A stretch of DNA of 7,690 nucleotides from Clostridia bacterium (lineage in GTDB: Bacteria > Bacillota > Clostridia > Oscillospirales > CAG-272): assembly GCA_017411935.1 (NCBI GenBank), contig JAFQPC010000216.1, positions 1 through 7,690 on the forward strand, given 5' to 3'. The notes under the pieces are model-generated. The model was not told where the DNA came from, made no database searches, and saw only the letters and a program-made list of their open reading frames with translations. The stretch's first letter is position 1. The number at the start of each line of letters is the position of its first letter. A program made the translations under genes and the position numbers. This document shows positions 5,462 to 7,690 of this stretch, piece by piece.

Positions 5462-6634
5462 TCAGAAGCCCAGCTCAATGATGCCTTTCTTGAGGTAGTC
5501 GGTGTAGCTCTCGCAGCCATTTTCCTTGACTGCGATACCCTTTTCCCAACGGCAACCGAAGGTGTCGCAGGAAACGTAAGTGTCGATCTGGAAGGTCATG
5601 TTCTTCTCGAGAATGTAGTCGGACGAAGTCTCCATCCAAGGAGCCTCAACCTCGATCATACCCGTTCCGTGGCAAGGTCCGTATACGTAGTTCTTCTCGT
5701 AGCCGGCATCCTTGAACATCTGCAGGAACTGCTTCGGAATGACGTCTGCGGGAATACCTGCCTTGATCTGAGACTCGGTCCAGTCGTGCATCTTCAGACA
5801 GAACTCAACAAGGTCGCGGCGCTCACCCTCGAGCTTGCCCATACATACAGGCAGACCGATCGCGGGAGAATAACCGTCGATCTTTGCGGAGAGATTCAAC
5901 TGAACGATGTCGTTCTTTCCGATCACCTTGTAGCTCGAACGCGAGATTGCGTGACGGGTCGAAGCCTCGGAGAATACGTACATAGGAAGTCCCTCGTACT
6001 CTGCACCGTGCTCATAGATAACTCTCTGAGCAACGCCAACCATCTGGAGCTCGGTCACACCGGGCTTGAGCGCCTTGATAACCTCGTCGGTTGCGATCTC
6101 AACGATACGGAAGCCTTCCTTGATACAAGCAAGCTCGTTCTCAGACTTGATCTGACGGAGCTCGACCATAATGTCGTTGCAACGAACGATTTCAGCGTTC
6201 GGATAGGACTCCTTCAGTCCCTCGTAGATCGGAAGGGTGCACTCAACGTAGCTTCCGAGACCGATCTTAATGTTGTCACCCGTAACACCGACTGCCTTGA
6301 ACGCATCGCGGAAGGTGTCGGGAACGAGCTCGGGGTAAGAGGGGTCAGCCGACTCACGGAATTCGCGAAGAACGAATACCTTGTCGAGCTTACCGAAGTC
6401 TCTTGCGAAAATGGTGGACTCGGGACCTGCGAGAAGCGCAGCCTCACCCGTTGCCGAGATCAGCACACCTGCTCTCTCAAACAGCGGCCAGAAGCCCGAA
6501 AAATATCTTGCGTTTGCATAGTCGCTCTCGGTCGAGCAAACCAGCATTGCGTCAAGACCTCTTGCGGCGATCAGCTTTGCCGCTCTCTGGATTCTTTCCT
6601 GATACTCATGATCCGGAATACAAATTCTTCCCAT
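5462..6634 (-). CDS. Creatinase/M24-fold protein with substituted metal ligands
   Basis: 390 residues, normal length for aminopeptidase P/prolidase/creatinase proteins. A creatinase-type N-terminal domain (about 10-150) ends in the usual V-E-L-R-Q-I-K-S-E-N-E-L (157-168), then a pita-bread C-terminal domain (about 170-385). M24 peptidases bind two metals with Asp, Asp, His, Glu, Glu. By alignment these positions here are N247 (QLNLSA), A258 (GYSPAIG), H322 (CHGTG), D351 (FQIDTY) and E364 (RWEKG), so at least two ligands are lost. The Asn and Ala replacements match those of metal-free creatinase, and H228 (TRHAIS) falls where creatinase has its catalytic His; creatinase's glutamate in A-L-E-R-T appears to be Gly260. 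It may be a metal-independent C-N hydrolase or a binding protein. Cytoplasmic; first gene of an operon with ASRT. 'Xaa-Pro peptidase' would probably be a misleading label. Confidence 0.85.
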   Translation of the reverse strand: MGRICIPDHEYQERIQRAAKLIAARGLDAMLVCSTESDYANARYFSGFWPLFERAGVLISATGEAALLAGPESTIFARDFGKLDKVFVLREFRESADPSYPELVPDTFRDAFKAVGVTGDNIKIGLGSYVECTLPIYEGLKESYPNAEIVRCNDIMVELRQIKSENELACIKEGFRIVEIATDEVIKALKPGVTELQMVGVAQRVIYEHGAEYEGLPMYVFSEASTRHAISRSSYKVIGKNDIVQLNLSAKIDGYSPAIGLPVCMGKLEGERRDLVEFCLKMHDWTESQIKAGIPADVIPKQFLQMFKDAGYEKNYVYGPCHGTGMIEVEAPWMETSSDYILEKNMTFQIDTYVSCDTFGCRWEKGIAVKENGCESYTDYLKKGIIELGF

Positions 6635-6641
6635 GGTAATT

Positions 6642-6646
6642 ACCTC
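6642..6646 (-). promoter_or_regulatory. Shine-Dalgarno site of the M24-like gene
   Basis: GAGGT on the minus strand (within AGTGAGGTAATTACC) lies 7 nt before the ATG at 6634-6632, supporting that start. Confidence 0.75.
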
Positions 6647-6664
6647 ACTTTTTCTTATTTTTTC

Positions 6665-6686
6665 AAAGTTTTCTCACAAAAACTTT
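6665..6686 (-). repeat. Inverted repeat in the M24-like leader
   Basis: AAAGTTTT (6665-6672) and AAAACTTT (6679-6686) are perfect 8-bp complements around a 6-base loop. The hairpin would sit in the predicted leader (start point near 6693), about 20 nt before the Shine-Dalgarno. It is AT-rich and lacks a following T-tract in position to terminate. It could stabilise the 5' end or be an operator half-site. Confidence 0.45.
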
Positions 6687-6699
6687 AGATTTCATCTCC

Positions 6700-6728
6700 A
6701 TTATAATCAATTTTTTACAAAATGTCTT
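6700..6728 (-). promoter_or_regulatory. Promoter of the M24-like/ASRT operon
   Basis: Minus strand: perfect -10 TATAAT at 6705-6700, 17-bp spacer, and a weak -35 AAGACA at 6728-6723 (two mismatches). The leader is about 58 nt. A good -10 with a poor -35 is typical of an activated promoter, which fits an AraC-family gene next door. Confidence 0.75.
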
Positions 6729-6747
6729 TACAAAATCATCATTTTGT
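6714..6747. promoter_or_regulatory. Candidate AraC-type operator between divergent promoters
   Basis: TTTACAAAAT occurs at 6714-6723 and again at 6727-6736 (13 bp period). The word ACAAAAT then appears inverted as ATTTTGT at 6741-6747, so ACAAAAT-CATC-ATTTTGT is a 7-bp inverted repeat with a 4-bp centre. These three words cover both -35 boxes and the plus-strand spacer. AraC-family regulators commonly bind such direct or inverted repeats. Binding by the adjacent regulator is inferred. Confidence 0.5.
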
Positions 6748-6755
6748 GGTACAAT
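6727..6755 (+). promoter_or_regulatory. Promoter of the AraC-family regulator gene
   Basis: TTTACA at 6727-6732, 17-bp spacer, TACAAT at 6750-6755; each hexamer has one mismatch. The start point near 6762 gives a leader of about 27 nt. The -35 box shares bases 6727-6728 with the opposing M24-like promoter. Confidence 0.8.
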
Positions 6756-6778
6756 ATCGTAAATACTTTTTCTTTTTC

Positions 6779-6783
6779 GGGAG
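6779..6783 (+). promoter_or_regulatory. Shine-Dalgarno site setting the regulator start at 6789
   Basis: GGGAG lies 5 nt before the ATG at 6789-6791. The same frame stays open upstream to 6633, but that extension runs through the promoter and encodes an unlikely Phe/Ile-rich sequence. Confidence 0.75.
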
Positions 6784-6788
6784 AGTTT

Positions 6789-7679
6789 ATGGAATTTGTA
6801 TTAAAACAGTTTAAAGAAGAATTGGTGGTAGAGCAGCTCGCGAACATTCATTATTTTGAATTTACGCCAAGTTACCACACCACAGGCGACCGCCACGAAT
6901 TTTGCGAGCTTCTTTACGTAGACCGCGGAAGTATTCGAATCGTCTCGGATCACTATACGGGAGAGCTTTGTAAAAATCAACTCATTTTGCACGGAGAAAA
7001 CCAGCGCCACGCCTTAGTTTGCGACGAAAATATTGCACCAAACATCATAATTATCGGTTTTGAGTGCCATAGCGCGCACATTGATCGACTGACCTATTCC
7101 CCCCTGCTTCTTTCGGACGAATTACAGGCGATGCTTGCCGAGATCATCAAAGAAGCTCGTCTCGTTTATATGCCACCCTACGACGTACCAAACGCCAAGG
7201 ATATGCAAAAGAGAAATGATTTCCCTTTGGGCGCAGATCAGCTCATTAAGGATTATCTTCAAATCTTTCTGCTCAAATGCTTACGTCTGCAAGAAACCAT
7301 CGAAGATGCTCTTCCCAAAAACGCCGAAGACACCTCGATCTCCGATCTTCCTCAGATCCACGAGATCAAGCGCTACATCGACGACAACTACTGCCACAAG
7401 ATCAATGTCGAGGAGCTTTGCTTTCTGTTTCACACGAACAAGACCTCGCTTTCCAAGGAGTTCAAGCTGCTTTTCGGACAAACCATCATTGACTATGTCA
7501 ATACCCTGCGGATCGAGCACGCAAAATCTCTGCTCCGTGAGGGTTCGTACACCTTGACGCAGATCGCCGATGAGCTTGGTCTCTCCTCGGTACACTATCT
7601 TTCCGCCCTATTTAAAAAATACGTCCACACGACCCCGACCGAATATATCCATTCCATAAAAAAAACGCTGGATACATAA
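6789..7679 (+). CDS. AraC-family transcriptional regulator (cupin sensor plus double HTH)
   Basis: 296 residues, usual length for this family. Residues about 20-95 are a cupin-like sensor: H30...H36-E-F-C-E-L-L-Y-V, then a Gly-containing turn, L-C-K-N-Q-L-I-L and H74 in the position of the A-L-V strand. Residues about 110-175 are a helical linker. Residues about 190-290 are the AraC DNA-binding domain: first HTH at 206-230 (INVEELCFLFHTNKTSLSKEFK then FG), linker helix with Y236-V-N-T-L-R-I-E-H-A-K-S-L-L, second HTH at 255-279 (Y-T-L-T-Q-I-A-D-E-L-G-L-S-S...YLSALFKKY), ending with T-P-T-E-Y. It is cytoplasmic and probably responds to a small metabolite. It is divergent from the M24-like/ASRT operon with 154 bp between start codons, so that operon is its likeliest target, with autoregulation from the shared region. 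The ligand cannot be read from sequence. Confidence 0.95.
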   Translation: MEFVLKQFKEELVVEQLANIHYFEFTPSYHTTGDRHEFCELLYVDRGSIRIVSDHYTGELCKNQLILHGENQRHALVCDENIAPNIIIIGFECHSAHIDRLTYSPLLLSDELQAMLAEIIKEARLVYMPPYDVPNAKDMQKRNDFPLGADQLIKDYLQIFLLKCLRLQETIEDALPKNAEDTSISDLPQIHEIKRYIDDNYCHKINVEELCFLFHTNKTSLSKEFKLLFGQTIIDYVNTLRIEHAKSLLREGSYTLTQIADELGLSSVHYLSALFKKYVHTTPTEYIHSIKKTLDT

Positions 7680-7690
7680 CAAAAGGCGCG

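Noticed and set aside
5669..6688. Long plus-strand open frame of 339 codons opposite the M24-like gene
   Set aside because: Antisense shadow of a clearly recognisable M24-fold gene; its end runs into the divergent promoter region.
6633..6788. 52-residue N-terminal extension of the AraC-family regulator
   Set aside because: It would be translated from DNA holding both promoters and the operator-like repeats, and the ATG at 6789 has a well-placed GGGAG.
7680..7690. Terminator for the AraC-family gene
   Set aside because: Only 11 bases remain after the stop codon, and no hairpin can be judged.

Overview
The window most resembles a chromosome segment of an uncultured anaerobic Bacillota, probably a gut-associated Clostridia lineage. 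The basis is indirect: near-perfect sigma-A promoters with 17-bp spacers, purine-rich Shine-Dalgarno sites, hairpin/T-tract terminators, lipoproteins with clostridial-looking signal peptides, and protein families common in such genomes. No rRNA, tRNA, CRISPR array, insertion sequence or phage gene is visible. No taxonomic marker is present, so the assignment is an inference.

Layout, left to right. (1) Positions 1-2620 hold a leftward (minus-strand) two-gene unit. A consensus promoter at 2592-2620 reads into an endonuclease/exonuclease/phosphatase (EEP) fold lipoprotein (724-2520). A second lipoprotein follows after 52 bp; it is built of Cys/His-rich repeats (1-671), includes a clear 180-bp tandem duplication, and runs off the left edge. 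(2) Positions 2703-4994 hold a leftward single-gene unit: a consensus TTGACA-17-TATAAT promoter, a 724-residue cytoplasmic glycosidase-like TIM-barrel protein with helix-turn-helix-like segments at its N-terminus, and a terminator. (3) Positions 5036-6728 hold a leftward two-gene operon: a creatinase/M24-fold protein that lacks several canonical metal ligands, then, 2 bp later, a small protein of the Anabaena sensory rhodopsin transducer (ASRT) family, then a strong terminator. (4) A divergent AraC-family regulator (6789-7679, plus strand) shares its promoter region with the M24/ASRT operon. The two -35 boxes overlap by 2 bp, and three ACAAAAT words surround them.

The intergenic stretch 2521-2749 is the longest without a gene (229 bp). 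It holds the EEP promoter and leader and the terminator of the upstream gene. No gap exceeds 300 bp.

Working model (inference): the AraC regulator senses a small molecule through its cupin domain and controls the M24-like/ASRT pair, perhaps also the neighbouring glycosidase-like gene, whose leader carries a related TTTACAAAAATC word. The ASRT protein would bind a small ligand, the M24-like protein would act on or bind a small amide or peptide-like compound, and the TIM-barrel protein would process a sugar derivative. Together they suggest a catabolic or sensing module whose substrate cannot be named from sequence. The left-hand lipoprotein operon looks like a separate cell-surface function.
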